DNA of 64,000 bases, from assembly GCF_026162425.1 (NCBI RefSeq), contig NZ_JAOBQJ010000002.1, positions 496,001 to 560,000 on the forward strand, read 5' to 3'. This stretch comes from Flexivirga meconopsidis. Its GTDB lineage: Bacteria > Actinomycetota > Actinomycetes > Actinomycetales > Dermatophilaceae. Below are positions 42,930 through 52,752 of this stretch, piece after piece (positions within the stretch are counted from its first letter, which is position 1; every line of letters starts with the position of its first letter). The notes beneath the pieces are model-generated. The model made no database searches and was not told the origin of the DNA. It saw only the letters and a program-made list of their open reading frames with translations. The position numbers and the translations under genes were made by a program.

Positions 42930-43703
42930 ATGCCGGAGGGTGATGTCGTCTGGCGCACCGCTCGCCGCCTCGACCAGGCGTTTCGTGGTGCGCCGCTGGT
43001 CGGTGCCGAGTTGCGCTGGCCGAGCCTCGGCGACCGCAGCCTGCACGGACGCACCACGATCGAGGTCGCATCCCGTGGCAAGCACCTGCTGCACCGACTC
43101 TCCGGCGGCCTCACCCTGCACAGCCACCTGCGGATGGAGGGCAGCTGGCGGTTGCGCCGCACCAGCACGATGACGCGCGCCGCGGTCGGACCGCGCAGCA
43201 TCCGGGCGCTGCTCGCGACCGCCGACTGGACCGCGATCGGCACCAGCCTGGGCATGCTCGACCTGGTGGCGACCCGCGACGAGGACCGGCTGGTCGGGCA
43301 CCTCGGCCCGGACCTGCTCGGCGACGACTGGGATGCGCAACGCGCCATACAGAACCTGCGGGCGGCGCCGGACCGTGCCCTCGGCGCCGCACTGCTCGAT
43401 CAGCGCAACCTGGCCGGACTCGGCACCATCTGGACCGCGGAGCCGCTCTTCGCGCAGCGACTCGACCCGTGGACACCGGTCGGCGAGCTGCCGATCGAGA
43501 CGCTGCAGGACCTGCTGGACACCGCCCGGCGCATGCTGACGCACGCCGCGCATCGAGAGCGTTTCGACGAAGAAGCCGCGGTGCACGGTCGAGGCGGTCG
43601 CGCCTGCCGACGCTGCGGCGGGACCGTGCAGGTGGCACCGATCGGCGAACCACCGAACGATCGGGTGATGTTTCATTGCCCGACCTGCCAGGGCGTGCGC
43701 TGA
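42930..43703 (+). CDS. nei: Endonuclease VIII-like DNA glycosylase
   Basis: 257-residue Fpg/Nei-family glycosylase. The N terminus is MPEGDVVW, with catalytic Pro2 and Glu3 after Met removal. The H2TH region and the helix with LDQRNLAGLGTIW are present. The C-terminal zinc finger is CRRCGG...CPTCQG. The enzyme removes oxidised pyrimidines. MPEGD rather than MPELPE indicates Nei, not Fpg. In relatives it lies next to lhr and the recA block. It converges with clgR, 16 bp apart. Confidence 0.92.
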   Translation: MPEGDVVWRTARRLDQAFRGAPLVGAELRWPSLGDRSLHGRTTIEVASRGKHLLHRLSGGLTLHSHLRMEGSWRLRRTSTMTRAAVGPRSIRALLATADWTAIGTSLGMLDLVATRDEDRLVGHLGPDLLGDDWDAQRAIQNLRAAPDRALGAALLDQRNLAGLGTIWTAEPLFAQRLDPWTPVGELPIETLQDLLDTARRMLTHAAHRERFDEEAAVHGRGGRACRRCGGTVQVAPIGEPPNDRVMFHCPTCQGVR

Positions 43704-43719
43704 CGCAGCACGCCCAAGA

Positions 43720-44016
43720 TCAGGCTGCGGAGACGACCGGCTCGGCTGCCGGCACCGGCAGCGGCACGGGCGCGGTCATCGCCTCGGCGAGGACCAGTCG
43801 CTCGGAGACCTGGTGCATGGCTTCGGACAGTCGCACCCCGAGGGCCTCGCACACCGCGGCCAGCAACTCCGACGAGGCTTCCTTCTCGCCGCGCTCCAAC
43901 TCCGACAGGTAGCCCAGCGAAACCTGGGCGCTCGCGGCGACATCACGCAGAGTGCGCCCCTGGGCTTGGCGCGCCTGACGCAGCACGTCACCGAGCTCTC
44001 GACGAAGCAGAATCAT
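43720..44016 (-). CDS. clgR: XRE-type regulator ClgR
   Basis: 98-residue XRE regulator with one HTH ([20 protein letters not shown], about residues 21-40) and a C-terminal Ala/Pro/Val tail, matching actinobacterial ClgR, which activates clp protease and stress genes. ClgR is usually itself a ClpP substrate recognised by its hydrophobic C terminus; here the last residues are VVSAA, which fits. The gene follows pncC in the conserved order. A promoter precedes it. Confidence 0.9.
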   Translation of the reverse strand: MILLRRELGDVLRQARQAQGRTLRDVAASAQVSLGYLSELERGEKEASSELLAAVCEALGVRLSEAMHQVSERLVLAEAMTAPVPLPVPAAEPVVSAA

Positions 44017-44060
44017 GGCGCCTCCTCCACTCGCGTGCCGTTGATTCGTCCGATGCGACC

Positions 44061-44091
44061 ACTCTAAACCCCGGACCTGACGGTCCGTCGA
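44061..44091 (-). promoter_or_regulatory. Promoter of clgR with dyad in its spacer
   Basis: On the minus strand: -35 TCGACG (44086-44091), a 17-bp spacer and -10 TTTAGA (44063-44068). CGGACC (44072-44077) and GGTCCG (44082-44087) form a dyad within the spacer. The start codon is 45 bases downstream. Confidence 0.5.
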
Positions 44092-44150
44092 GCGACATGG
44101 CCGCAGTCACCACCGGCGACAACCGGGACCGCCGGCTGATTCATTCCCGG

Positions 44151-44636
44151 TCATTTGCCCTCGACCGCGCACTGCGCGAGCAGGGCGAGCACAGCGCGCA
44201 CCGTCGCTGTGCGGATCTGCTCCCGGTCACCGGTCAGCTCCAGCATGCGCACCTCGTCGACCGGCACCCCGGGCGCGTCCTCCCAGGCCACCGCGATGAA
44301 GACCCGGCCGACGGCGACGCCGTCCTGTGGCTCCGGGCCGGCCACGCCGGTCGTGGCCACGCCGTGGGTTGCGCCCATCCGCCGCCGCACACCCTGCGCC
44401 ATCTGCCGGGCGACCTCGGCCTGCACCGCACGACCGGCACGCAGCAGGAACTCGTCGACACCCAGCATGCTCGCCTTCACGTCCGTCGCGTATGACGTGA
44501 CTCCCCCACGCACCACCGCGCTCGCACCGGGCACGGACGTCAGCGCCGCGGTCACCAGACCACCGGTGAGCGACTCCGCTGCCGCAATCGTGGCGCCACG
44601 GCGGGTGAGTTCGGCGATCAGAGCAACGTCGTCCAT
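44151..44636 (-). CDS. pncC: Nicotinamide-nucleotide amidohydrolase, CinA C-domain only
   Basis: 161-residue protein consisting only of the CinA C-terminal domain, which hydrolyses nicotinamide mononucleotide to nicotinic acid mononucleotide. Conserved features are IAAAESLTGGLVTAALTS and TTGVAGPEPQDGVAVG. The N-terminal ADP-ribose pyrophosphatase (CinA N) half is absent and not encoded nearby, so this is the short PncC form, common in Micrococcales. It lies between pgsA and clgR in the usual actinobacterial order, 18 bp from pgsA. Confidence 0.92.
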   Translation of the reverse strand: MDDVALIAELTRRGATIAAAESLTGGLVTAALTSVPGASAVVRGGVTSYATDVKASMLGVDEFLLRAGRAVQAEVARQMAQGVRRRMGATHGVATTGVAGPEPQDGVAVGRVFIAVAWEDAPGVPVDEVRMLELTGDREQIRTATVRAVLALLAQCAVEGK

Positions 44637-44654
44637 GGCGAGTTTCCTTACGTC

Positions 44655-45464
44655 TCAGTCCTTGCGGGCGGCCCTGCGGGCACGGCGCGCGCGCGAGCGT
44701 TCGCTGTCCCGCCGCAGGCGCAACGCCCGGAAGACGTAGTCGACACCGGTCGCCACGGTGATCGCGAGCGCGGCGAGCATGACCACCCACGCCACCACGT
44801 CGAACCACCCGGTGATCGGCAACAGGAACAGGCCGATGGCGATCGCCTGCAGGAAGGTCTTCAGCTTGCCGCCGCGACTGGCGGGCAGCACGCCGTGCTT
44901 GATGACCGACAGTCGCAGCAGGGTGATGCCGACCTCGCGGACCAGAATCACCACGGTGACCCACCACGGGAGGCGGTCGATCACCGACAGGCCGATGAGC
45001 GCCATGCCCATCAGCGCCTTGTCGGCGATCGGGTCCATCATCTTGCCGAAGTCGGTGACCAGGTTGCGCGACCGCGCGAGGTCGCCGTCGATCCGGTCGG
45101 TGATCGAGGCGATCGCGAAGACCGCGACCGCGCCGAGTCGGTAGCCGGTGTCGTGGCCGCCCTGCGCGAGCAGCAACCAGCCGAAGACCGGCACGAGCAA
45201 CACCCGGAACATCGTCAGCGCGTTCGCGATGTTCCAGTTGCTGACCCCGGTGCTCTGCACCGACGCCGGGTCGGGCATCGGCGGGGCGATGATCGGCTCC
45301 CCGGCGGCACGCCGCCGCTCGAACTCCGCCCGGCGCCGCTCGAACTCCGCCCGTCGGCGCTCGATCTCGCGGCCGGCCTCCGCACGCCGACGGTCCAACT
45401 CTTCCCGGGCGGTCGGCCGCTCGTCGCGCCGCGCCCGGCCGTCCCGGCGTTCGGCCGCACTCAT
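44655..45464 (-). CDS. pgsA: CDP-diacylglycerol-glycerol-3-phosphate phosphatidyltransferase
   Basis: 269-residue CDP-alcohol phosphatidyltransferase that makes phosphatidylglycerol phosphate in the membrane. The signature DRIDGDLAR...G...D...D (from [18 protein letters not shown] through MMDPIADK) is intact. There are about five helices. A 60-residue N-terminal extension is highly charged with an imperfect heptad repeat (EFERRRA three times), encoded by short DNA repeats, and precedes the catalytic domain; the C terminus is Arg-rich. ATGA overlap with rimO. Confidence 0.92.
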   Translation of the reverse strand: MSAAERRDGRARRDERPTAREELDRRRAEAGREIERRRAEFERRRAEFERRRAAGEPIIAPPMPDPASVQSTGVSNWNIANALTMFRVLLVPVFGWLLLAQGGHDTGYRLGAVAVFAIASITDRIDGDLARSRNLVTDFGKMMDPIADKALMGMALIGLSVIDRLPWWVTVVILVREVGITLLRLSVIKHGVLPASRGGKLKTFLQAIAIGLFLLPITGWFDVVAWVVMLAALAITVATGVDYVFRALRLRRDSERSRARRARRAARKD

Positions 45465-46918
45465 GCGGTCGGCTCAGGCGCCGCGATCAGGTCGATGCCG
45501 AGCGTGTCGGTCACGCGCGCGGAGACCACGTCGCCGATCGCGACCGACCCGGCCGGCACCGTGAGGATCGTCTCGCCGTCGACGTCCGGCCCCTGCTGCG
45601 CAGCGCGTCCACGAACTTCACCATCGTCCTCCGCGCCGGTGCCGTCGGACTCGATCAGCACCTCGACGGTCTGTCCGATGCGTTCGGCGGCGCGCTGCTC
45701 GTTCAGCTGCTCGGCCAGCGTGCGGAAGTGTTCTAGCCGGGCCGCAACCTCGGCGTCGGGCAACTTCCCGTCATACGTCTCGGCCTCGGTGCCGTCCTCA
45801 TCGGAGTAGCCGAAGACACCGACCACGTCGAGCCGCGCCTCGGTGAGGAAGTCCTCCAGCTCGGCCAGGTCGTCGTCGGTCTCGCCGGGAAAGCCGACGA
45901 TCACGTTGCTGCGAATGCCGGCGTCCGGGGTACGACGGCGCACCTCGCCCAGCAGGTGCAGGAACGACTCGCGGTCGCCGAAACGCCGCATCCGGCGCAG
46001 CAGCGGTCCGCTCGCGTGCTGGAAGGAGATGTCGTAGTAGGGCACCACGCCCGGTGTCTGCGCCATCACGTCGAGCAGCTCCGGACGGATCTCGGCAGGC
46101 TGCAGGTAGGACACCCGCACCCGCGAAATGCCTTCCACCGCAGTCAATTCCGGCAGCATCGTGTCGAGCAGGCGCAGGTCGCCCAGATCCTTGCCGTATG
46201 ACGTGGAGTTCTCCGACACGAGGAACACCTCACGCACGCCGCGCTGCCCCAGCCAGCGCGCCTCGGCGAGCACGTCGGACGGGCGACGGGAGACGAACGC
46301 CCCGCGGAAGGACGGGATCGCGCAGAACGCGCACCGCCGGTCACAGCCGGAGGCGATCTTCAGCGGCGCCCACGGCCGTCCGTCGAGTCGCGCGCGGATC
46401 ACCCGCGGCGACGACACCGGCGAGGCGACCTCGACATCGTCCGGCCGGCGCACGTCGCCGTGCCCGGGTGCGGCCACCCCGGCGTCCTGACGGGCGACCG
46501 GGCTGATCGGCAGCAGCTTGCGACGGTCACCAGGGGTGTGCGAGGCGGGCGCATGCCCGGCGAGTACCGCGCTGAGGTGCCCGGACATGTCGGCATAGGA
46601 GTCGAAACCGAGCACCGCATCGGCCTCGGGCAGTTGCGCGGCCAGCTGCTCGCCATACCGCTCGGCCAGGCAGCCCACGGCGACGACCGCCTGGGTGCGC
46701 CCGTGGTCCTTCAGGTCGCGCGCCTCGAGCAGCGCGTCGATCGAGTCCTTCTTGGCCTGTTCGACGAACCCGCAGGTGTTGATCACCGCGACGTCGGCGT
46801 CGGCCGCGTCGTCGACGAGGGTCCAGCCCTCCCCCGCGAGCCGGCCGGCGAGCTCCTCGGAGTCGACCTCGTTGCGAGCGCACCCAAGAGTGACCAGGGC
46901 GACGCTGCGGGATTCCAT
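45461..46918 (-). CDS. rimO: Ribosomal protein S12 methylthiotransferase
   Basis: 485-residue radical-SAM enzyme that methylthiolates an Asp of ribosomal protein S12. The UPF0004 cysteines are in [10 protein letters not shown] (Cys13), [10 protein letters not shown] and VGCLAERYG. The radical-SAM cluster is in [16 protein letters not shown], and a TRAM domain ends the protein. MESRSVALV at 46918 is the best start; an upstream in-frame Met adds eight non-conserved residues. An insertion of about 45 residues ([20 protein letters not shown] onward) precedes the radical-SAM core, as in other actinobacterial RimO. Distinguished from MiaB by CARNEVD and DRRCAFC. Confidence 0.94.
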   Translation of the reverse strand: MESRSVALVTLGCARNEVDSEELAGRLAGEGWTLVDDAADADVAVINTCGFVEQAKKDSIDALLEARDLKDHGRTQAVVAVGCLAERYGEQLAAQLPEADAVLGFDSYADMSGHLSAVLAGHAPASHTPGDRRKLLPISPVARQDAGVAAPGHGDVRRPDDVEVASPVSSPRVIRARLDGRPWAPLKIASGCDRRCAFCAIPSFRGAFVSRRPSDVLAEARWLGQRGVREVFLVSENSTSYGKDLGDLRLLDTMLPELTAVEGISRVRVSYLQPAEIRPELLDVMAQTPGVVPYYDISFQHASGPLLRRMRRFGDRESFLHLLGEVRRRTPDAGIRSNVIVGFPGETDDDLAELEDFLTEARLDVVGVFGYSDEDGTEAETYDGKLPDAEVAARLEHFRTLAEQLNEQRAAERIGQTVEVLIESDGTGAEDDGEVRGRAAQQGPDVDGETILTVPAGSVAIGDVVSARVTDTLGIDLIAAPEPTA

Positions 46919-46974
46919 GCCGTCAACTCTATGGGACGGCAAGTGGCCCCATCGAATCGTGATGTGATGACGGT

Positions 46975-48171
46975 ATGGCGACCACCGACACCACCAGCCT
47001 CGACCGTGTCATCACGCTGCTGCGCGAGCACCCGCTCATCGACGGTCACAACGACCTGCCGTATGCCGCGCGCGACCTCGTCGGCTACGACTTCGACAAG
47101 CTGGACCTCGCGGCCGGCACCGCGGGACGCACGCACACCGACATCGAGCGGCTGCGCAAGGGGTGCGTCGGCGGACAGTTCTGGTCGGTGTACGTGCCGT
47201 CCAATCTGCCCGGCAGCCAGGCGGTCACCCAGACGCTCGAACAGATCGACGCGGTGCACCAGATGATCGGCCGCTGGCCGGAGGCGTTCGGCCTGGCCCG
47301 GACCGCCGACGAGGTGGAGTCGGTCTTCCGGTCCGGCCGCATTGCCTCCCTGCTCGGCGCTGAGGGCGGTCAGTCGATCGACAGCTCACTCGCGGCGCTG
47401 CGGATGCTCTACGTGCTGGGTGTGCGCTACATGACGCTGACCCACAACGACAACAACCCGTGGGCGGACTCGGCGACCGATGAGCCGGTGCACGGCGGCC
47501 TCACCCGCTTCGGGGTCGAGGTGGTGCGCGAGATGAACCGCCTCGGCATGCTGGTCGACCTGTCGCACGTGTCCGCGGACACCATGCGCGCTGCGCTCGC
47601 CGCGTCGCAGGCGCCGGTCATTTTCAGCCACTCCTCGGCGCGGGCGGTGTGTGACTATCCGCGCAACGCCCCCGACGACGTGCTGGAGACGCTGCGGAAG
47701 AACAACGGCGTGATCATGTCGACCTTCGTGCCCGGCTTCGTCTCGCCCGCCTCGGCCAAGTGGCGGGCCGATGCGCAGGACGCCGCCCGCGAGGCCGGCA
47801 TCACCCCGACCGATCTGGCCGCGTTCCAGCCGTTCGCCAAGCAGTGGGCGGCCGACCACCCCGAGCCGGTCGCGACCATCGACGACGTGGTCGCCCACTT
47901 CGTGCACATCCGCGAGGTCGCCGGCATCGACCACCTCGGCGTCGGCGGCGACTACGACGGAGTGCCCAGCCTGCCCGCGGGGCTGGAAGACGTCACCGGC
48001 TATCCCAAGGTGTTCGCGGCGCTGGCCGATCTCGGCTGGTCGGACGAGGACCTGGCCAAGGTGGCCGGCGGCAACGTGCTGCGGGTGCTGCGCGACGCCG
48101 AGGCGGTCGCCCGCGACCTGCAGACCACCCGCGGGCCGAGCGTGGCGACCATCGAGCAACTCGACGGCTGA
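46975..48171 (+). CDS. Membrane dipeptidase (renal dipeptidase family M19)
   Basis: 398-residue zinc dipeptidase of family M19. Metal-ligand motifs: His25 and Asp27 in [10 protein letters not shown], the bridging Glu in LGAEGGQSI, His in MLVDLSHVS, and FSHSSAR. No signal peptide is visible, so a cytosolic location is likely despite the family name. It hydrolyses dipeptides and can act on D-residues. It is divergent from rimO and has an immediate convergent neighbour, the 49-codon gene at 48182. Confidence 0.9.
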   Translation: MATTDTTSLDRVITLLREHPLIDGHNDLPYAARDLVGYDFDKLDLAAGTAGRTHTDIERLRKGCVGGQFWSVYVPSNLPGSQAVTQTLEQIDAVHQMIGRWPEAFGLARTADEVESVFRSGRIASLLGAEGGQSIDSSLAALRMLYVLGVRYMTLTHNDNNPWADSATDEPVHGGLTRFGVEVVREMNRLGMLVDLSHVSADTMRAALAASQAPVIFSHSSARAVCDYPRNAPDDVLETLRKNNGVIMSTFVPGFVSPASAKWRADAQDAAREAGITPTDLAAFQPFAKQWAADHPEPVATIDDVVAHFVHIREVAGIDHLGVGGDYDGVPSLPAGLEDVTGYPKVFAALADLGWSDEDLAKVAGGNVLRVLRDAEAVARDLQTTRGPSVATIEQLDG

Positions 48172-48181
48172 CGACCTGGGC

Positions 48182-48331
48182 TCAGCGGTGCCCGGTCGAC
48201 TGCGTCTCGCTACGCGGCTTCGCGTTCGCAACGCGAACAGCCCACTCCGCACTGCGCCGTCCCAACGCCTCATCGAGTGCGAGACGCAGCTTCGCCGCCG
48301 AGATCTGGCGCCTCGTCACAAAGATCGCCAT
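48182..48331 (-). CDS. Small basic protein, 49 residues, unknown
   Basis: A 49-codon reading frame (MAIFVTRRQISAAKLRLALD...SETQSTGHR) with a strong ribosome site, GGAGGTGA, five bases before its ATG. It begins 14 bases after the stop of the 109-residue membrane protein gene, so the two appear to be a small operon. The predicted protein is Arg/Lys-rich and soluble, mostly helical. I recognise no family. The good ribosome site and tight linkage are the reasons for calling it. Confidence 0.6.
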   Translation of the reverse strand: MAIFVTRRQISAAKLRLALDEALGRRSAEWAVRVANAKPRSETQSTGHR

Positions 48332-48345
48332 AGCTCACCTCCGAA

Positions 48346-48675
48346 TTAGTTCACCCCATCATCGTCTAACCGCGGCTCTGGCGCGAGCACATCCTCATTG
48401 CCTGAACCGGCCGGTGGGTCACCAAGAGCTCTGGCGATCGTGTCATCCACCCACCCGCTGTCTCGTCGCCTGAGCTCGCCACGTCGCACCATGCCGGCCA
48501 ACTGTGCCCGGCCGATTTCCGCCTCCCGATCGTTGTCGGAGAGCGCGCGGGCCAGCGCATCTTCGAATCGCTTCGTCCGCCGGTCCACCGACCAGGTCCA
48601 CCACTGCCGCCACGCACCGACGACGGAGGCGATCGCGGCGACCAGTGCGCTCACCAGCGTCGCCCACGCCAGCAT
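48346..48675 (-). CDS. Small single-pass membrane protein, unknown
   Basis: 109-residue protein: one N-terminal membrane helix (MLAWATLVSALVAAIASVVG, about 1-20), then a charged cytosolic helix (VDRRTKRFEDALARALSDND) and an acidic C terminus. GGAAGGGAGG precedes the ATG at 48675. It is paired with the 49-codon gene 14 bp downstream. The layout (small anchored protein plus small basic protein) could suggest a regulatory or toxin-antitoxin pair, but nothing specific supports this. Divergent from kdpF. Confidence 0.6.
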   Translation of the reverse strand: MLAWATLVSALVAAIASVVGAWRQWWTWSVDRRTKRFEDALARALSDNDREAEIGRAQLAGMVRRGELRRRDSGWVDDTIARALGDPPAGSGNEDVLAPEPRLDDDGVN

Positions 48676-48821
48676 CCGACCTCCCTTCCGCCCCGCTCGC
48701 TGCAGCATCGATCGGCTGGCCCACGCTGCACCACCGGGACGCAGCCAGGCTGTGGACGAGCAACGCCGCGGCGAGGGGATGTGCATCGCGCCACGACCCG
48801 CCCGAGCGGACCCGTAAAGAA

Positions 48822-48866
48822 CGCGTCAACACCCGCAAAAGCAGCGTCAACGAAGGGGTTTGACGC
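48822..48866. promoter_or_regulatory. Direct and inverted GCGTCAA repeats upstream of kdpF
   Basis: GCGTCAAC at 48822-48829 and 48844-48851 are direct repeats 22 bp apart, two helical turns. TTGACGC at 48860-48866 is an inverted partner. OmpR/KdpE-type regulators bind such phased repeats. They lie 25-69 bases before kdpF, so KdpE (gene at 55957) is the natural candidate. TTGACG in these repeats may also serve as a -35. Confidence 0.5.
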
Positions 48867-48890
48867 CATACCGCCGCGTTGGCTGACGGC

Positions 48891-48977
48891 ATGGCCGAAT
48901 ATCTCGTCGCGGGCGTCATCGCGCTCGCCCTCCTGGCGTATCTCGTCTACGCCCTGATCCGCCCGGACAAGTTCTGA
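48891..48977 (+). CDS. kdpF: KdpF, small subunit of the potassium ATPase
   Basis: 28-residue single-helix peptide MAEYLVAGVIALALLAYLVY then ALIRPDKF, matching KdpF, which stabilises the KdpFABC complex in lipid. It overlaps the kdpA start (TGATG). It is too short for standard gene callers. Position and sequence make the call firm. Confidence 0.92.
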   Translation: MAEYLVAGVIALALLAYLVYALIRPDKF

Positions 48978-50623
48978 TGAGCGAGCAAGTCAGCGGACTG
49001 CTGACCATCGGAGTCCTTGTCCTCGCCCTCGCCGCGGTCCACGTGCCGCTCGGCGACTACCTGGCGCGGGTCTTCACCAGTGATCGTGACCTCGCGGTCG
49101 AGCGGGCGTTCTACCGGCTCTGCGGGGTCGACCCGCGCTCGAGCCAGCGCTGGAGCAGGTATGCCGTGTCGGTCGGCGCGTTCACCGTGGTCAGCCTGGT
49201 CTTCCTCGGAGCGCTGCTCATGATGCAGCAGCACCTGCCGCTCGCGCGCGGGGCGTCGATGGACTGGCACACCGCGGTCAACACCTCGATCTCATTTGTC
49301 ACCAACACCAACTGGCAGAGCTACGCCGGCGAGTCCGGGGCGAGCGCGCTCGTCCAGACGCTCGGCCTCGCGGTGCAAAACTTCGTCTCCGCCGCGGTCG
49401 GCATCGCTGTCGCGATTGCGCTGATCCGGGGGCTGGCCGCCCGGCACACCGGCACGATCGGCAACTTCTGGGTGGACCTCACCCGGGCCGTCGTGCGAGT
49501 GCTGCTGCCGATCGCGTTCGTCGGGGCCGTGGTGCTGCTCGCCGGTGGCGTCATACAGGACCTGTCGGCGCCACAGACGATCAGCACGATCACCGGTGGT
49601 CACCAGACGATCGAGAGTGGCCTGGTCGCGAGCCAGGAGGCGATCAAGGAGCTCGGCACCAACGGTGGCGGCTACTTCAACGCCAACTCCGCGCACCCGT
49701 TCGAGAACCCCAACGCGTTCACCAACCTGGTCGAGATCTTCCTGATCCTGGTCATCCCGTTCTCGCTGCCGCGCACCTACGGCCGGCTGGTCGGCGACAA
49801 GCGGCAAGGCCTCGCGGTCGTGGGCTTCATGGCCTTCCTCTGGACCGCGATGCTCGTGGTCATCACCTGGGCCGAGCAGGCGGCATCGACGTCGCCGACC
49901 GGCGCGATGGAAGGCAAGGAGGTGCGACTCGGCGTCTGGGCGTCGGCCCTGTTCGCGAACTCGACCACCGCCACCTCGACCGGTGCCGTCGACTCGATGC
50001 ACGAGTCGTACAGCCCGATCGGCGGCGGCGGCGCGCTCACCAACATGCTGCTCGGTGAGATCACTCCCGGCGGCGTCGGCTCCGGCCTGTATGGCGCCCT
50101 GGTCGTCGCGATCCTGGCGGTCTTCATCGCCGGGCTGATGGTCGGCCGCACCCCGGAGATCCTCGGAAAACAGGTGGGGCGCAAGGAAATAACGTATGCC
50201 GCGCTCTACACGATCGTGACGCCCGCGCTGGTGCTGGTCGGCACCGCCGCCGCGCTCGTGGTGAGCAAGGCGAAGGCCGGGATGCTCGCGACGGGTCCGC
50301 ACGGCCTGAGCGAGATGCTCTACGCCTACGCGTCGGCGTCGAACAACAACGGTTCGGCATTTGCCGGGCTGACCGCCGACCAGCCCTACCTCAACCTGAC
50401 GCTCGGCGCCTGCATGCTGATCGGCCGGTTCCTGCCGATGTTCCTGGTGCTCGCCTTGGCGGGTGCGTTCGCGGCGCAGCACCAGCGGCCGACCACCGAG
50501 GGCACCATGCCCACCCACACACCTCTTTTCTCCGGCCTGATGGTCGGCGTGGCACTGCTGGTCACCGGACTGACCTTCCTGCCCGCGCTGGCGCTCGGTC
50601 CGCTCGCGGAGGCCCTGTCATGA
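48977..50623 (+). CDS. kdpA: K+-transporting ATPase subunit A
   Basis: 548-residue potassium-translocating subunit with about ten helices and four selectivity-filter loops of the SKT superfamily (including [19 protein letters not shown] and [20 protein letters not shown], each with the characteristic N and G residues). It works with KdpB in the high-affinity potassium pump. ATG 48977 overlaps kdpF. Its last codons overlap a short leader before kdpB that carries a 39-bp tandem duplication. Confidence 0.95.
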   Translation: MSEQVSGLLTIGVLVLALAAVHVPLGDYLARVFTSDRDLAVERAFYRLCGVDPRSSQRWSRYAVSVGAFTVVSLVFLGALLMMQQHLPLARGASMDWHTAVNTSISFVTNTNWQSYAGESGASALVQTLGLAVQNFVSAAVGIAVAIALIRGLAARHTGTIGNFWVDLTRAVVRVLLPIAFVGAVVLLAGGVIQDLSAPQTISTITGGHQTIESGLVASQEAIKELGTNGGGYFNANSAHPFENPNAFTNLVEIFLILVIPFSLPRTYGRLVGDKRQGLAVVGFMAFLWTAMLVVITWAEQAASTSPTGAMEGKEVRLGVWASALFANSTTATSTGAVDSMHESYSPIGGGGALTNMLLGEITPGGVGSGLYGALVVAILAVFIAGLMVGRTPEILGKQVGRKEITYAALYTIVTPALVLVGTAAALVVSKAKAGMLATGPHGLSEMLYAYASASNNNGSAFAGLTADQPYLNLTLGACMLIGRFLPMFLVLALAGAFAAQHQRPTTEGTMPTHTPLFSGLMVGVALLVTGLTFLPALALGPLAEALS

Positions 50624-50661
50624 GTGCCGACCGAGACGAGGACACGAGCGAGGAACGAGCG

Positions 50662-50739
50662 AGGCCCGCAGTCGAGGAAAGAGGCACGAGCAACCTCATG
50701 AGGCCCGCAATCGAGAACGAAGGAACGACCAATACCATG
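50662..50739 (+). repeat. 39-bp tandem duplication carrying a ribosome site and ATG
   Basis: Two adjacent 39-bp units (50662-50700, 50701-50739) share 29 of 39 bases. Each begins AGGCCCGCA and ends in ATG, with a purine-rich site before it (GAAAGAGG, then GAAGGAA). The second ATG is the probable kdpB start. The first (50698) is in the same frame. The block resembles GC-rich actinobacterial dispersed repeats and duplicates a start signal in the kdpA-kdpB junction. Confidence 0.75.
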
Positions 50740-52749
50740 AGTTCGCTGACCACTCAAGCCGTCGAGTCGCTGCCCGGCGCACTGCGCAAGGCCGACCCCC
50801 GGCACCTGGTGCGGCAGCCGGTGCTGTTCGTCGTCTGGATCAGCGCCGTGCTGACCACGGTGCTGGCTTGCATCCATCCGTCGTGGTTCTCCTTCCTGGT
50901 CGCGATCTGGCTCTGGGCCACGATCCTGTTCGCCAATCTCGCCGAGTCGGTCGCCGAGGGGCGCGGCAAGGCGCAGGCCGACACCCTGCGCAAGACCCGC
51001 GCGACTGCCACCGCCCGTCGCATCACGTATGGCGGGGGCGAGGAGGAGGTCCCGGCCGCGGAGCTGAAGCTCGACGATCGCGTGGTGGTCGAGGCCGGTC
51101 AGGTGATCCCCGGTGACGGCGACGTCGTCGAGGGCATCGCAACCGTCGATGAGTCCGCGATCACCGGCGAATCCGCCCCGGTGGTAAGGGAAGCCGGCGG
51201 CGACCGGTGCGCCGTCACCGGCGGCACGACGGTGCTGTCCGACCGGATCGTGGTGCGCATCACCGCCAGGCCCGGCGAGACGTTCATCGACCGGATGATC
51301 TCCCTGGTCGAGGGCGCCGAACGCCAGAAGACACCCAACGAGATCGCGCTCGGCATCCTGCTCACGGTGTTGACGATCATCTTCCTGCTGGCCGTCGCGA
51401 CCATCCCGTCGCTCGCCGGCTGGAACGGTCCGAAGCCGAGTGTGCTGGTGCTTGTCGCACTGCTCGTCTGCCTGATCCCGACGACGATCGGCGCGCTGCT
51501 GTCCGCGATCGGCATCGCCGGGATGGACCGGCTCGTGCAGCGCAACGTGCTGGCGATGTCCGGCCGCGCGGTCGAGGCCGCCGGTGACGTGTCCACGCTG
51601 CTGCTGGACAAGACCGGCACGATCACGCTGGGCAACCGGCAGGCCGCCGACATCATCGTGGTCGGGGACGGCGAGGCGAGCGAGGTGCACCGGCTGGCGC
51701 ACCTGTCCTCGCTCGCCGACGAAACACCGGAGGGCCGCTCGATCGTGGACTGGACCGCGGATCGGCTTGGCACCCATCATGATTCGCCTTCCGGGGCAAC
51801 GGTCGTGCCGTTCACCGCACAGACCCGGATGAGCGGGGTCGACCTGCCCGACGGCACGCAGCTGCGCAAGGGCGCGGCCGGGTCGGTGTGCCGTCTGGTG
51901 CGCGAGTCCGGCGGCGCCGGCGCCGACGAGGCGATGGCGATCGCCGACCGGGTGTCCGCCGACGGCGGCACTCCCCTGGTGGTGTCGGTCGGCTGTGAGG
52001 GTGGCGCGACGGACGCGGTCGGCGTCATACATCTGAAGGACGTGATCAAGCCCGGCATGGTGGAACGCTTCGCGCAGCTGCGCCGGATGGGCATCCGCAC
52101 GGTGATGATCACCGGGGACAACCCGTTGACTGCCAAGGCGATTGCCGATGAGGCCGGAGTCGACGACTTCCTCGCCGAGGCGACGCCCGAGGACAAGATG
52201 CGTCTGATCCGGACCGAGCAGGAGGGCGGCCGGCTGGTCGCGATGACCGGTGACGGCACCAACGACGCGCCGGCCCTCGCGCAGGCCGACGTCGGGGTCG
52301 CGATGAACACCGGCACGTCGGCGGCCAAGGAGGCCGGCAATATGGTCGACCTCGACTCCGACCCGACCAAACTGATCGACATCGTCGGCATCGGCAAGCA
52401 GTTGCTGATCACCCGCGGCGCGCTCACCACCTTCTCGATCGCCAACGACCTGGCGAAGTATTTCGCGATCATCCCGGCGATGTTCGTGGCGATCTACCCG
52501 GGTCTCGACAGCCTCAACATCATGCGGCTGCACTCGTCCAACTCGGCGATCCTGTCGGCGGTGATCTTCAACGCCCTGATCATCGTGGCGCTGATCCCCT
52601 TGTCGCTCAAGGGAGTTCGCTACCGTCCGCTGCGCGCCGACCAGATGCTCGCGCGCAACATCCTGATCTACGGATTGGGCGGCGTGATCGCGCCGTTCAT
52701 CGGGATCAAAATCATCGACCTCATCGTCCAGTTCCTCCCGGGGATGTGA
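50737..52749 (+). CDS. kdpB: K+-transporting P-type ATPase subunit B
   Basis: 670-residue catalytic subunit from the ATG at 50737. The phosphorylated Asp291 is in [13 protein letters not shown]. The actuator motif [12 protein letters not shown], the nucleotide domain, and [20 protein letters not shown] are intact. The N terminus ([20 protein letters not shown], then [14 protein letters not shown]) aligns well with E. coli KdpB from this start, which has GAAGGAA upstream. An in-frame ATG at 50620, overlapping the kdpA stop, would add 39 residues of duplicated sequence; coupled translation from there cannot be excluded. Confidence 0.95.
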   Translation: MSSLTTQAVESLPGALRKADPRHLVRQPVLFVVWISAVLTTVLACIHPSWFSFLVAIWLWATILFANLAESVAEGRGKAQADTLRKTRATATARRITYGGGEEEVPAAELKLDDRVVVEAGQVIPGDGDVVEGIATVDESAITGESAPVVREAGGDRCAVTGGTTVLSDRIVVRITARPGETFIDRMISLVEGAERQKTPNEIALGILLTVLTIIFLLAVATIPSLAGWNGPKPSVLVLVALLVCLIPTTIGALLSAIGIAGMDRLVQRNVLAMSGRAVEAAGDVSTLLLDKTGTITLGNRQAADIIVVGDGEASEVHRLAHLSSLADETPEGRSIVDWTADRLGTHHDSPSGATVVPFTAQTRMSGVDLPDGTQLRKGAAGSVCRLVRESGGAGADEAMAIADRVSADGGTPLVVSVGCEGGATDAVGVIHLKDVIKPGMVERFAQLRRMGIRTVMITGDNPLTAKAIADEAGVDDFLAEATPEDKMRLIRTEQEGGRLVAMTGDGTNDAPALAQADVGVAMNTGTSAAKEAGNMVDLDSDPTKLIDIVGIGKQLLITRGALTTFSIANDLAKYFAIIPAMFVAIYPGLDSLNIMRLHSSNSAILSAVIFNALIIVALIPLSLKGVRYRPLRADQMLARNILIYGLGGVIAPFIGIKIIDLIVQFLPGM

Positions 52750-52752
52750 CCC

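Noticed and set aside
50620-50736. ATG at 50620 as the certain start of kdpB
   Set aside because: The extra 39 residues derive from a duplicated 39-bp unit and do not align with KdpB; the ATG at 50737 has a ribosome site.
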